Source: a virus. Taken from it: 43,860 nucleotides of DNA. Made by a program: the position numbers and the translations under genes. Position 1 is the stretch's first letter; the number at the start of each line of letters is the position of its first letter. The stretch lies in IMG/VR virus record IMGVR_UViG_3300032278_004258, positions 1 to 43,860 of that record. One strand, 5' to 3'. This document shows positions 14,885 through 22,747 of this stretch, one piece after another. The notes beneath the pieces are model-generated. The model ran no database searches and was not told where the DNA came from. It saw only the letters and a list, made by a program, of their open reading frames with translations.

Positions 14885-15706
14885 GTGGTGGACTCTTCGT
14901 CGGCGGCTGCCGAACATTCAACACTACTCAGGACAGCCTACGAATGCGCTGTCTGCTCCAAGCTGGCGTATTTCTCCGCGAGCGATGCGATCTCCCATGC
15001 CGCCACTGCGGGCGTTCTGGATTGCACGCCGTTCGAGGAAGGCGAGACGCAGGGGGCTCTGTTTGAGTTTCCCGAGTACTACATCATCGCTTTCCGTGGT
15101 ACGACCCACGAAGACATCGACTCGGACCTGAGAGTCTGTCGCGTCGCCGGGCCCGATGGCCGGGGCCTCGTGCATCGTGGCTTCTACGCTTACACCATGG
15201 CCGGGATCGGCATTGTCGAGTTGCTGCTGTCTGTTCGTGATCCTGGGAAGCCGGTGATTTTTGCCGGGCATTCTCTCGGCGGTGCGGCGGCGACGCTGGC
15301 GGCCGCGTTCCTCATTACCGATCAGCGAATCACAAATCGCGTCCTGAATGTGTTCACGTTCGGTTCGCCTCGCGTGGGTGATGCAGAGTTTGCTCGCCTG
15401 CTCGACGAGATTGTCGGGCATCAGCGTTTTGTGAACGCCAACGATGGCGTCGCCTATGTCCCCTGGCTGATGGGGCTCTATCGCCATTGTGGGAACCTGC
15501 ACTACATCACGACCGGAAAACAGATCTGGCATCGACCCTGCTGGTTGTCCGTGCTGCTTGATCGCTGGGGCGGCTTCAAGCGTTCGCCGTTCCGGTGGGC
15601 CACGGATAAGGTTCAGGACCACTGGCTCGACCGGTACATCCACGCCATTGCGATCAATCTCGCCGAGGAGCTTCCGCGATCAACTCCAGTGGAGGTATCA
15701 GCGTGA
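14885..15706 (+). CDS. Class 3 lipase (alpha/beta-hydrolase)
   Basis: This 273-residue protein has the Lipase_3 layout: oxyanion-side YYIIAFRGTTHEDIDSDL, the nucleophile elbow GHSLGG with Ser130, FGSPRVGD, and VNANDGVAYVPW giving the acid. A late His (in HWLDRYIHAI) completes the triad. It should hydrolyse ester bonds of glycerides or other lipids. No signal peptide is evident. Lipases are uncommon in phages; with no recognisable murein hydrolase in the window, it may contribute to envelope disruption. The next gene overlaps by 4 nt (GTGA). Confidence 0.88.
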   Translation: MVDSSSAAAEHSTLLRTAYECAVCSKLAYFSASDAISHAATAGVLDCTPFEEGETQGALFEFPEYYIIAFRGTTHEDIDSDLRVCRVAGPDGRGLVHRGFYAYTMAGIGIVELLLSVRDPGKPVIFAGHSLGGAAATLAAAFLITDQRITNRVLNVFTFGSPRVGDAEFARLLDEIVGHQRFVNANDGVAYVPWLMGLYRHCGNLHYITTGKQIWHRPCWLSVLLDRWGGFKRSPFRWATDKVQDHWLDRYIHAIAINLAEELPRSTPVEVSA

Positions 15707-17706
15707 AGACTCCGTTGCATAAGACCTACCCTGTTGTCCTGGTGGTGGCTGCCGTTCTGTTCTGCGGGGCGGCAGCCTGCCGGGGACAATCGCCGGCGAC
15801 GCCCAACTTCATCGGGGCCGAGGCGGCCTATCTGGAGCGGGCCGAGGAATGTCGGCAGCAGCTCGGCGTATTCTGGGCGGACAAGGCATTGCCGAACTGG
15901 TCGTCCCCCTGTCCCGTTCAGGTGACGGAGCGGGAGCCTGATGACTCCGATCGCTCTGGTGGCGGCGTCACTTCAATGCATTTCGACCGCGGGGAAGTCT
16001 TCGGCTGGTCCATGCGGGTCGAGGGGACTCGTCGGCAGCTGCTGGAGGAAGTGATCCCCCACGAGGTCTGCCATACGATCGTGGCATCGCTGGCGAGGCG
16101 TCCGATTCCACGCTGGCTGGACGAGGGGGTCTCGACGCTGTTTGAGTCGGAGGACGTGCACCGAACGATGCGGCAGCATGCCCGTGGGGCGGTGGCCTCG
16201 CCCGGTTGTGCGTGGCGCCTGCTGAATGCAACGGAATACCCGGCGAATCTTGATCATGTGATGGACCTGTATGCCACCAGTTTCACGGTGGTCGAGTGGC
16301 TGATGGAGATCGGTGGCCGGGAAAAACTGCTGCAGCTCCTGATGGCCGAGGGGCCGTGTAGTGAGATTCTGCCGCGGATCTATGGTCTGTCACTCTCGCG
16401 GATGGAGCAGGAGTGGCGAACGCGACTACAGGAAGGCAGCGTCTCCTGCGAGGACCATTGCTGTTACGTGCATGGGCATGGGCACCAGTACTTTGTCTCG
16501 AAGTACTCGCCGCCTCCAGATGGGAAGCCGATTCTATATGCCGTCGGCACGGACTCCTGCTATGCCTGTCTGCCCTACGTGAATTCCTACGCCTGGCTGC
16601 CTGCATTTCGGAATGCACTCAACGCCCGGGCGACTGTCGTCAAGGTCGACGCAAATGCGTATCCGCAGTGGGTGGCGGATCGTGGCGTGCGTTGCTGGCC
16701 GGCATTCGTGCTGGAAGTCGATGGCGAATACTACGTGAAGCACGGCTTCCCGGGACGGCATGAGCTGATCGCCTGGGTCGACGCCACGATTGTGCAGCAT
16801 CGCCGGCAGGAGACACCCTCCCAATCCTCCACTCCCGCAAATCCGGTGATTGAGCCAAATCCAGAATCGGCCGCGATTGTCCGTGAGGGCGTCGACGAGG
16901 CTTACGCGGAGCCACCGACAGGACCGCCCGCCGAGCGAGCGGTTCAAGATGAACCCAGTGAATCGCCGGAGATTTACGATCCGCCTATCGAACGTGTTGA
17001 GTCTCGCGAGCCCTCACCGGAAAAAGCCACGGCATCTGCCCCGGTTGAGGAAGAACCTCATCCTTCACTGGTTTCCACGGTTGCTGATGCAGCACGAACG
17101 GCGATCACGAACTGGACGCTGACGGAGCTGGGCATCGCCAGCACGGGCTGGATTGGTGTAGCGGCAGCTGGGGGGATGTTTTTGTGGTCTCGGCGGCGAA
17201 AGCGGCGATCTAATCGGAAGCCTCCGGTAATTGCTCCTCCGCCGCCTGTAACCCCCTGCCCTCCCGCGTCGCCGGTCTGTGCTCCGGACAATTCCCGAAT
17301 GCAGAAGTCTCTCGACGAGATCATGAGGATTCTTGCGGAGCGGGAACGCGAGCGTGAACAAGATGTGATTCGCAGCTCCGCAGGTGGAGGGTCGGCTGAT
17401 GCCGGGAAATTTCAAGGCGACCCCATCACGTGCAGCAACTCGAATGAAAACCATCGCTCGCCCGCCTCAGCAGTTCCGGGACGCAACACGGACGAGCTGT
17501 CACAGGTGGTACGACTTAGCCGACTCGAGGGACATGATCCGCTACTGGATGCAGCTTTCGGGCTCGTTGTCCAGGACGAGACTAGCTCCCTCCTCGGAGA
17601 CAACGGCACTTCCGACGAAGTCCGCCGAGCCATCGAAGATCTCTTGAGGCGGGTCCGCGATCGCGTCGATCGCATGGCTCCGCTCTCAGTTACACAAGCA
17701 GGGTAA
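15703..17706 (+). CDS. Secreted gluzincin / thioredoxin-like membrane protein
   Basis: This 667-residue, multi-part protein starts with a signal peptide (VVLVVAAVLFCGAAAC, with C26 possibly lipidated). A gluzincin site follows: HEVCH (H120, E121, H124) with DEG (E141), like peptidase MA. Next is a thioredoxin-like fold with C286-Y-A-C289 and RCWPAFVLEVDGEYYVKHGF. A Pro/Glu-rich spacer leads to a membrane segment at about 478-497 (GWIGVAAAGGMFLWS), a stop-transfer RRRKRRSNRK and a cytosolic acidic helical tail. The topology places protease and thioredoxin outside the membrane. It is far from standard phage structural proteins and may act on the envelope or as a host-fitness gene. Confidence 0.75.
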   Translation: MKTPLHKTYPVVLVVAAVLFCGAAACRGQSPATPNFIGAEAAYLERAEECRQQLGVFWADKALPNWSSPCPVQVTEREPDDSDRSGGGVTSMHFDRGEVFGWSMRVEGTRRQLLEEVIPHEVCHTIVASLARRPIPRWLDEGVSTLFESEDVHRTMRQHARGAVASPGCAWRLLNATEYPANLDHVMDLYATSFTVVEWLMEIGGREKLLQLLMAEGPCSEILPRIYGLSLSRMEQEWRTRLQEGSVSCEDHCCYVHGHGHQYFVSKYSPPPDGKPILYAVGTDSCYACLPYVNSYAWLPAFRNALNARATVVKVDANAYPQWVADRGVRCWPAFVLEVDGEYYVKHGFPGRHELIAWVDATIVQHRRQETPSQSSTPANPVIEPNPESAAIVREGVDEAYAEPPTGPPAERAVQDEPSESPEIYDPPIERVESREPSPEKATASAPVEEEPHPSLVSTVADAARTAITNWTLTELGIASTGWIGVAAAGGMFLWSRRRKRRSNRKPPVIAPPPPVTPCPPASPVCAPDNSRMQKSLDEIMRILAEREREREQDVIRSSAGGGSADAGKFQGDPITCSNSNENHRSPASAVPGRNTDELSQVVRLSRLEGHDPLLDAAFGLVVQDETSSLLGDNGTSDEVRRAIEDLLRRVRDRVDRMAPLSVTQAG

Positions 17707-17716
17707 AGGAAACGAT

Positions 17717-18376
17717 ATGGCCTTTGGTGCACCAGGCGTCGAAAGCTTTCGCAACGCCATTGTCAAATGTCGCAACTATCACTTCGTGGCGCTGATCGCT
17801 CAGCTGCTGGTGTTTCGCCAGGAGGTTGTCAGTAACGACGACTTCAAGGACCGAGGCGGCATCGACACGACCACGAAGCTGCACTTCATGCGGCATGTGA
17901 TCAACTTCGACCGGATTCGCCGACGACTGACGTACAACCCGGACAACAAAGATCTCGGTCAGATTATTGCCGACGGGATCGATGCCCAGAAGGAAGTCGA
18001 GACGCCGGAGAAGCCGCTGGGCGGGGATGAAATTCAGGGCCAGAGCGGTGCGGAGTTTGATCTGCCGTTCCACTTCGACGGCACCTCCCCCGACTTCCCT
18101 CCACAGTCAAAAATTGTGCTGAATGCACCGGTCGGCATGCTGCTGCTGAACGCGATCGACACCACGATCACGCAGATCACTCGGATGGAATCGCGGCATC
18201 GGACCAAGTTTCTGACGCAGATGGACTCAATGCGAGTCTATCAGGGAGTGCAGCAGATGCACGAAGCCCTGACCGCTCTGGCGGGAGATGAGAACCGCGT
18301 CGACATCGCCAACCCGCTGCCGAGCGATGAACCGCAGGGGCCGGACAATTCGCCAAACCGCGTGACGGCGAGCTGA
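17717..18376 (+). CDS. Hypothetical protein
   Basis: This 219-residue soluble-looking protein belongs to no family I know. It has a hydrophobic helix near the start (FVALIAQLLVF), a charged middle (RHVINFDRIRRRLTYN), a second helix (PVGMLLLNAIDTTITQITRM) and a Pro/Asn-rich disordered tail. It begins 10 bp after the gluzincin gene behind a GGGTAAAGGA site. Genes around it encode exported proteins, so a structural or envelope role is possible. Confidence 0.55.
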   Translation: MAFGAPGVESFRNAIVKCRNYHFVALIAQLLVFRQEVVSNDDFKDRGGIDTTTKLHFMRHVINFDRIRRRLTYNPDNKDLGQIIADGIDAQKEVETPEKPLGGDEIQGQSGAEFDLPFHFDGTSPDFPPQSKIVLNAPVGMLLLNAIDTTITQITRMESRHRTKFLTQMDSMRVYQGVQQMHEALTALAGDENRVDIANPLPSDEPQGPDNSPNRVTAS

Positions 18377-18446
18377 CATCCAACGAACAGACCAGGCGAC
18401 AGGGTAAGAGGTGACTGAATTCAGGTTTAAGCGAAGGAGAGTTTGA

Positions 18447-18962
18447 GTGAAGAGTTGTTCTCAGTGGATGTGGTTACTGGGTGTAATGGCGTTCTGCCTG
18501 ATTCCGGCGATGGTCGCGTTTGCGGGGCCTGGCGGAAGCTTGGTGGACGTCAAACAAGTTGATGTGACCGGAATCGACGAAGTCTCTGCAGACACGGCGA
18601 TCGACGGCAGTTTCCTGCGTGAAATCGGGTGGAGAGATGAAGGAGGAGGTGTTTTGTCGCATCCCGACTGGTATCCGAGCATTACCTGGAGCAGGGTCAA
18701 TGGCGTCTCAGTCTCTGGGAAGTCGCTGCCCGACATTTCCCCACAGGATGAGCTGATGCGATTTCTGCAGAAACTCGGAAAGACGGTGACGGTCAGGTTG
18801 GAAGAACTTCCCGGCCCATCGAGCGACGCGATTGTGGTGTCAGATTCCAGGCTGGCGACAGTAGATGGGACGGCGGTTCACGCGGAGAGTTGGAGAACGC
18901 GATATGCCCCTACGTCTCAGGTGGCTGGCTTCATTTCGCTGCGGTACACGCCAAGATCCTGA
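18447..18962 (+). CDS. Exported hypothetical protein
   Basis: This 171-residue protein has a Sec signal peptide (MWLLGVMAFCLIPAMVAFAG, cleavage likely after AFA). The mature part is beta-rich with no cysteines and no known domain. Start GTG 18447 follows GAAGGAGAG. A gene for another exported protein (nuclease) follows after 47 bp, which contains one copy of the CCTAACGCC motif. Confidence 0.55.
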   Translation: MKSCSQWMWLLGVMAFCLIPAMVAFAGPGGSLVDVKQVDVTGIDEVSADTAIDGSFLREIGWRDEGGGVLSHPDWYPSITWSRVNGVSVSGKSLPDISPQDELMRFLQKLGKTVTVRLEELPGPSSDAIVVSDSRLATVDGTAVHAESWRTRYAPTSQVAGFISLRYTPRS

Positions 18963-18978
18963 CGACTACGAGCTAATG

Positions 18979-18992
18979 CCTAACGCCTAAGA
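18979..18992 (+). repeat. Intergenic motif GCCTAACGCCTAAG
   Basis: A copy of the GCCTMACGCCTRA-type element lies immediately before the strong ribosome site of the secreted nuclease. Other copies are at 2908, 6882, 9281 (inverted) and 32413. Confidence 0.55.
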
Positions 18993-19009
18993 TAGAGAGG
19001 AGGTGATCT

Positions 19010-19510
19010 TTGCCTATCAGTCAGATGCTGCGAGCCGTCCTGCTGGGCGGTCTGCTGCTGTGTCTGGCGACCGTCGTCCGTGCCGGGGAGCTTTCGCAAG
19101 AGACTCCCCGGCCGGTTGCGGTGGCCGGGCCAGCGTTGATTGATGTTCCGGTGCGAGCATCGCTGCGACTGCCGTGCGAAGTGATTGAGGTCTATGACGG
19201 CGACACGCTGACTGTCGAGATCCGGTTGCGGGCGAAGGTCCGCCTGTTGAATTGCTGGGCCCCGGAGATTCGCCGCGCGGATCCTGAAGAGATCGAGCGG
19301 GGTCTGGCCTCGCGGGACCACCTGAGTGGACTGGCTGCCGGCGAACGGGGTGTACTGGAGATCCCGCTGGATGGCCAGGGAATTCATTCGGTGGGGGATT
19401 TGTTTTCATTTGAGCGTGTGCTGGGAAATGTTTACGTCGGCGATCCGCAGATTAACCTGGGAGCGTCTCAGGTTCAGGCCGGGCACGCGACGAAGGATCG
19501 ACAGGAGTAA
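19010..19510 (+). CDS. Secreted thermonuclease (SNase-like)
   Basis: This 166-residue protein has a signal peptide (MLRAVLLGGLLLCLATVVRA, cleavage after VRA) and a staphylococcal-nuclease OB-fold: VIEVYDGDTLTVEI, VRLLNCWAPEIR (Arg and Glu of the active site) and FERVLGNVYVG (second Arg). It should cut DNA or RNA in a calcium-dependent way outside the cytoplasm. The start is TTG 19010, offset by a near-perfect Shine-Dalgarno AGGAGGTGATC. The mature domain is a little shorter than typical. Confidence 0.8.
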   Translation: MPISQMLRAVLLGGLLLCLATVVRAGELSQETPRPVAVAGPALIDVPVRASLRLPCEVIEVYDGDTLTVEIRLRAKVRLLNCWAPEIRRADPEEIERGLASRDHLSGLAAGERGVLEIPLDGQGIHSVGDLFSFERVLGNVYVGDPQINLGASQVQAGHATKDRQE

Positions 19511-19512
19511 CG

Positions 19513-19779
19513 TTGGAAATCCGCATTGAAAAAAACTGGCAGGCTGCCGGCGTGCTGATCGTACTCGTTGGCCAACTAATCGGGGCCGCATGGTGGGGAA
19601 CGCAGGTCTGGCTGGAGCTGCGAGATTCCCGAATCGCCCAGCAGAATCAGGTGCAGGTGATCACGACCTCAGTCAACAAGCTTTCGAGCGGACTGGAAGA
19701 TCTGGCGCATTCACTGGCAGATCATGAAAAGCGAATCACCGTCAACGATGTCCGGATTCGTAATCTCGAACGGGAGTAA
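19513..19779 (+). CDS. Small membrane protein with C-terminal coiled coil (holin-accessory-like)
   Basis: This 88-residue protein has one membrane helix at about 11-29 (AAGVLIVLVGQLIGAAWWG) followed by a heptad-patterned coil (VITTSVNKLSSGLEDLAHSL...RIRNLERE). Start TTG 19513 lies 2 nt after the nuclease stop. The shape resembles small phage membrane proteins of lysis cassettes (XhlA-like in reversed order), but no signature proves this. It is followed by a second tiny membrane protein, which supports a lysis pair. Confidence 0.5.
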   Translation: MEIRIEKNWQAAGVLIVLVGQLIGAAWWGTQVWLELRDSRIAQQNQVQVITTSVNKLSSGLEDLAHSLADHEKRITVNDVRIRNLERE

Positions 19780-19786
19780 CGCCAGC

Positions 19787-19927
19787 TTGACTCTTCGCAT
19801 TGTGCGGGTGGCCTTGCTGCTGCTCGCTGTCACATACGCCGGCCTGCTGCTCGGCTCCGCGGTGTATCAGTCGGGCTGGAAGGATGGATACGGCACGGCC
19901 CTGCGTGTTCTTCAGGAAAGCAAGTGA
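19787..19927 (+). CDS. Very small membrane protein
   Basis: This 46-residue protein starts at TTG 19787 behind CGGGAG. It has one membrane helix (VALLLLAVTYAGLLLGSAVY) and a short charged tail (QSGWKDGYGTALRVLQESK). The frame is open to an ATG at 19724, but that would overlap the preceding gene. It may pair with the preceding coiled-coil membrane protein as holin, antiholin or spanin-type components; this is inference from size and order. Confidence 0.4.
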   Translation: MTLRIVRVALLLLAVTYAGLLLGSAVYQSGWKDGYGTALRVLQESK

Positions 19928-20490
19928 TGCCCCAGGCAACAGTGAATGAAGCGATTCGGCGGGCTGAGGCCACTCCCGGTTATATGTCGCCCGCGGAGTT
20001 GAAGTGGCTGGTTGATCTGGCGCGTCAGTTGTCGCCGGGAGATATCTGGGTGGAGCTCGGCTGTTTTGTTGGTCGCAGTCTTTTGGCTGTCGGACTGTCT
20101 CTGCCGGATGAATGCGGCCTGATCAGTGTCGATTGCAACTGGGGTTCGATCGTCCGCCAAGGGCTGACAGCTCATGAACTATTCAGGGAGATCGGTCAGT
20201 CTCGCCAGGGTCAGCTGTCGCTGCATGCGGTCCGCGATCGTTCGGAGCAGGCGTATCGCTTTTATCCCGATCAGTCCATCGATGTCGTGTTTGTGGACGC
20301 TGATCACAGCTACGAAGCCACACGGGAATCAATTGAGGTCTGGCTCCCGAAGATTCGCCCGGGCGGTGTGATCTGCGGTCATGACTACAACTTAGAATCG
20401 TGGCCGGGAGTGGTGCGGGCGGTGGACGATTTCGGGTTCGAGCACGTGATCGGTGCGGGTTCGATCTGGGCAGGGAGAGTCGACACATGA
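19927..20490 (+). CDS. Class I SAM-dependent methyltransferase (Methyltransf_24 type)
   Basis: This 187-residue protein has Rossmann motif I WVELGCFVGRSLLAVG, acidic motif II LISVDCNW, motif IV IDVVFVDADHSYE and IRPGGVICGHDY. This is the pattern of small-molecule or sugar O-methyltransferases and cephalosporin-hydroxylase-like proteins that lie next to glycosyltransferases. It may decorate a glycan or virion component. ATG 19927 overlaps the previous stop (TGATG); GTG 19924 is the alternative. Confidence 0.8.
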   Translation: MPQATVNEAIRRAEATPGYMSPAELKWLVDLARQLSPGDIWVELGCFVGRSLLAVGLSLPDECGLISVDCNWGSIVRQGLTAHELFREIGQSRQGQLSLHAVRDRSEQAYRFYPDQSIDVVFVDADHSYEATRESIEVWLPKIRPGGVICGHDYNLESWPGVVRAVDDFGFEHVIGAGSIWAGRVDT

Positions 20491-21200
20491 GCTGCAAGAC
20501 AATGTTCCCTACAACACCGAGGCCAGGAGTTGTGCGGATTGATGCCGATCACAGCTACGGACTCGGAACGATCGACATCAAGACGGCGGATATCAAAAAG
20601 CTCACACTCACCTGGCACGATGGTACGTGCGTGCGGCTCAAGTCGGGGTCGCGACTGCGGGTTCGCCACGACATCCACACAGTTAAGCTCGCGATCGCTG
20701 AGGCAAATGATTTGTCGCGATTCGAATTCGTAGAGAAGGAAAAGAACAGCACGGAGCCACCAGGAGAGAAGCCCTCTCAATTCGACATCTATGACGTGGT
20801 CCGCCCCTCCCAGATCGCGGCGGTAACGAAGCATCGCGATCTCAAAGCGGCCGCCGAATGGTCGGAGATGATTCCCGGTCTTGGCTGTGCCTTCCTTGTG
20901 CACTGCTACATTTACCACTGCCGACACCGGCTGTTACGCCTGCTGAGCTTCAACTGCCACGCAGCCCCTGTTGTTTTGAAGGCGTTGAAGGCAGGTGAGT
21001 TTGAGGGGCGGCTTTCTGAGTTCGTCGCCGATATTGCCTGCGTCGATATCTGGGACCTGCCCGGTTTTGACGCCTATCTCCCACGTGATGAGGACACCTG
21101 GCTGCAGTACATCAAGAAGGGCGATACGCCCCAGAATTGCCCTGTCGTCGCCGAGGCTGTTCACTGGATCGAAGAGTGGCTGGAGGACGGCAAGATATGA
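20487..21200 (+). CDS. Hypothetical protein between methyltransferase and glycosyltransferase
   Basis: This 237-residue protein belongs to no known family. ATG 20487 overlaps the methyltransferase stop (ATGA) and its own stop overlaps the glycosyltransferase start, so the three are translationally coupled. The C-terminal half (AAEWSEMIPGLGCAFLVHCY, HRLLRLLSFNCHAAPVVLKA) is helical with several Cys and His residues. The frame is open upstream but the coupled start is preferred. Confidence 0.55.
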   Translation: MSCKTMFPTTPRPGVVRIDADHSYGLGTIDIKTADIKKLTLTWHDGTCVRLKSGSRLRVRHDIHTVKLAIAEANDLSRFEFVEKEKNSTEPPGEKPSQFDIYDVVRPSQIAAVTKHRDLKAAAEWSEMIPGLGCAFLVHCYIYHCRHRLLRLLSFNCHAAPVVLKALKAGEFEGRLSEFVADIACVDIWDLPGFDAYLPRDEDTWLQYIKKGDTPQNCPVVAEAVHWIEEWLEDGKI

Positions 21201-22054
21201 GTCTCGCGGTCGTTCTGGCTCACTTTAATCCGGTTGGCTTCAGTAATCTTCGCGGAAACTATCTGCGAACGCTGGCGGAGTTTCGCCTGCATCTGCCGGC
21301 CGGGTGCGTCTTCAATGGCGAGGTCGCCTATGACGATTCCCCAACGGTTGATCCGGAGGCGATTCGCATTCAGGGCAGCGAGTCGAATCGCTGGTTATGG
21401 CAGAAGGAGAACGCCTGGTCGATTATCGCCAGTCAGTTGCCCGCTGTGTTTGATCGCATCGTGTTCGTGGATGCGGATCTCTTCTTCTGCAATCCACTCT
21501 GGTACGAGCAGACGGCTGCGGCCCTGGATCACTGGGACGTCGTTCAGCCGTTCACGCGCTGTCACTGGACGAGCCGGCAGCATCAGATTGAAAAAACGCG
21601 ATTCTCAATTCCGGTTCGAGGTGTATTCCCGGACTGGAATCACGCACACCCCGGATTTGCCTGGGCATTCCGCAGAGACGTCTTCGAACGCACTGGCTGG
21701 TTCCTCCACTCTCCCAACGGTGGGGGAGATTCGTTTCTCTCCTGGGCTCTGTACGGTGACAAGCCGCCCTACTTTGCGATTCAGGTTGAGGACCAGTCGC
21801 CGGTGTATGCCTACAAGCAGCGGTTTCGTGGCATACGTGCCGCGGCGATCGATGGCGACATCGTGCATCGCTGGCATGGTGAGTACCAAGATCGACAGTA
21901 CCAGACCCGCAACGCGAAGCTGCTCGCGGCTGGGTTCAATTACTCGGCAGTTCAGCTGTCTCCCTCTGGCTTGCTGGAGTGGTCGGACTCGGCTCCGGAG
22001 GTGCTCAAGAACACGATGAAGAAGTATTTTATTCGACGACGGGAAGATGGCTGA
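21197..22054 (+). CDS. Glycosyltransferase, GT-A like
   Basis: This 285-residue protein has a GT-A core: N-terminal SLAVVLAHFNP, then RIVFVDADLFFCNPLWYEQ with the DxD metal/nucleotide-sugar motif, and HPGFAWAFRRDVFERTGWF followed by the acceptor-side GGDSFLSWALYGD. It should transfer a sugar from a nucleotide donor. With the upstream methyltransferase it forms a glycan-modifying cassette. Start ATG 21197 overlaps the previous stop. The position among putative tail-fibre genes suggests modification of the virion or of the host surface. Confidence 0.75.
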   Translation: MSLAVVLAHFNPVGFSNLRGNYLRTLAEFRLHLPAGCVFNGEVAYDDSPTVDPEAIRIQGSESNRWLWQKENAWSIIASQLPAVFDRIVFVDADLFFCNPLWYEQTAAALDHWDVVQPFTRCHWTSRQHQIEKTRFSIPVRGVFPDWNHAHPGFAWAFRRDVFERTGWFLHSPNGGGDSFLSWALYGDKPPYFAIQVEDQSPVYAYKQRFRGIRAAAIDGDIVHRWHGEYQDRQYQTRNAKLLAAGFNYSAVQLSPSGLLEWSDSAPEVLKNTMKKYFIRRREDG

Positions 22055-22056
22055 TC

Positions 22057-22740
22057 GTGAAGCAGTTCGTAAAAGGCATCTGGAAGCTGTTTGAGCTGGG
22101 ATCGTCGCCGGCGATTGTGACCGGCGTCGGCCTTGTGTACTGCAAAAATGACGGGCATCTGTACTTCAAGAACGATGCCGGGGAGGAAACGCAGCTGACT
22201 GGCCAGGAAGCCAGCGCGGCGGCCGGCGTTAACGAAGTGCAATGGGGTCCGTTTGAGCTTGAGAGCGATGATGCCGTCGTTGGCGCCGGGTTCGCGAGTG
22301 TGACATTGCCCGCTCTGCCTCTGACGAATTCGGGGGCGAATCCGCTCAATACACCGCTGTTTCGCATTCCAGCTGGGGCTGTTGATGAGATCGACAACGG
22401 TGCTGTTCATAAGATCGAGGTTGCTGTGCAGTGCTTGACGGCAACAGGGAACGCCGTGCTGTACTCGCGATGGTACCGACACCGGATTGCCAATAATGCG
22501 ATTGAGTCACAGCTCGAGTCTCAGGTTGTTTCCATCACGGCAGATCAAGTCAAAGTTGTGGAATTCACCTGGGACAAGGCCGTCGCGGACGGAGATTCGA
22601 TGTACTTCTATTTAGGCCGGAATTCTTCGGATGCCCCTGGTGTGATTATTGATGGCTCCAGCAGTACCAATGACACGCTGAACGGTCGGCTTGACGTTCT
22701 CTGGATTCGCTATTCGACGACTGAGGCTCCTAGTTCCTGA
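22057..22740 (+). CDS. Putative virion/tail structural protein
   Basis: This 227-residue protein starts at GTG 22057, 2 nt after the glycosyltransferase stop. The N-terminal VGLVYCKNDGHLYFKNDAGE is typical of phage tail-fibre and appendage proteins that open with a short GxLYFKD-like repeat. The remainder is a beta-rich domain (IEVAVQCLTATGNAVLYSRW...DSMYFYLGR) like a jelly-roll receptor-binding domain. No enzymatic motif. Probably an adsorption or appendage protein. Confidence 0.5.
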   Translation: MKQFVKGIWKLFELGSSPAIVTGVGLVYCKNDGHLYFKNDAGEETQLTGQEASAAAGVNEVQWGPFELESDDAVVGAGFASVTLPALPLTNSGANPLNTPLFRIPAGAVDEIDNGAVHKIEVAVQCLTATGNAVLYSRWYRHRIANNAIESQLESQVVSITADQVKVVEFTWDKAVADGDSMYFYLGRNSSDAPGVIIDGSSSTNDTLNGRLDVLWIRYSTTEAPSS

Positions 22741-22747
22741 GAGATAA

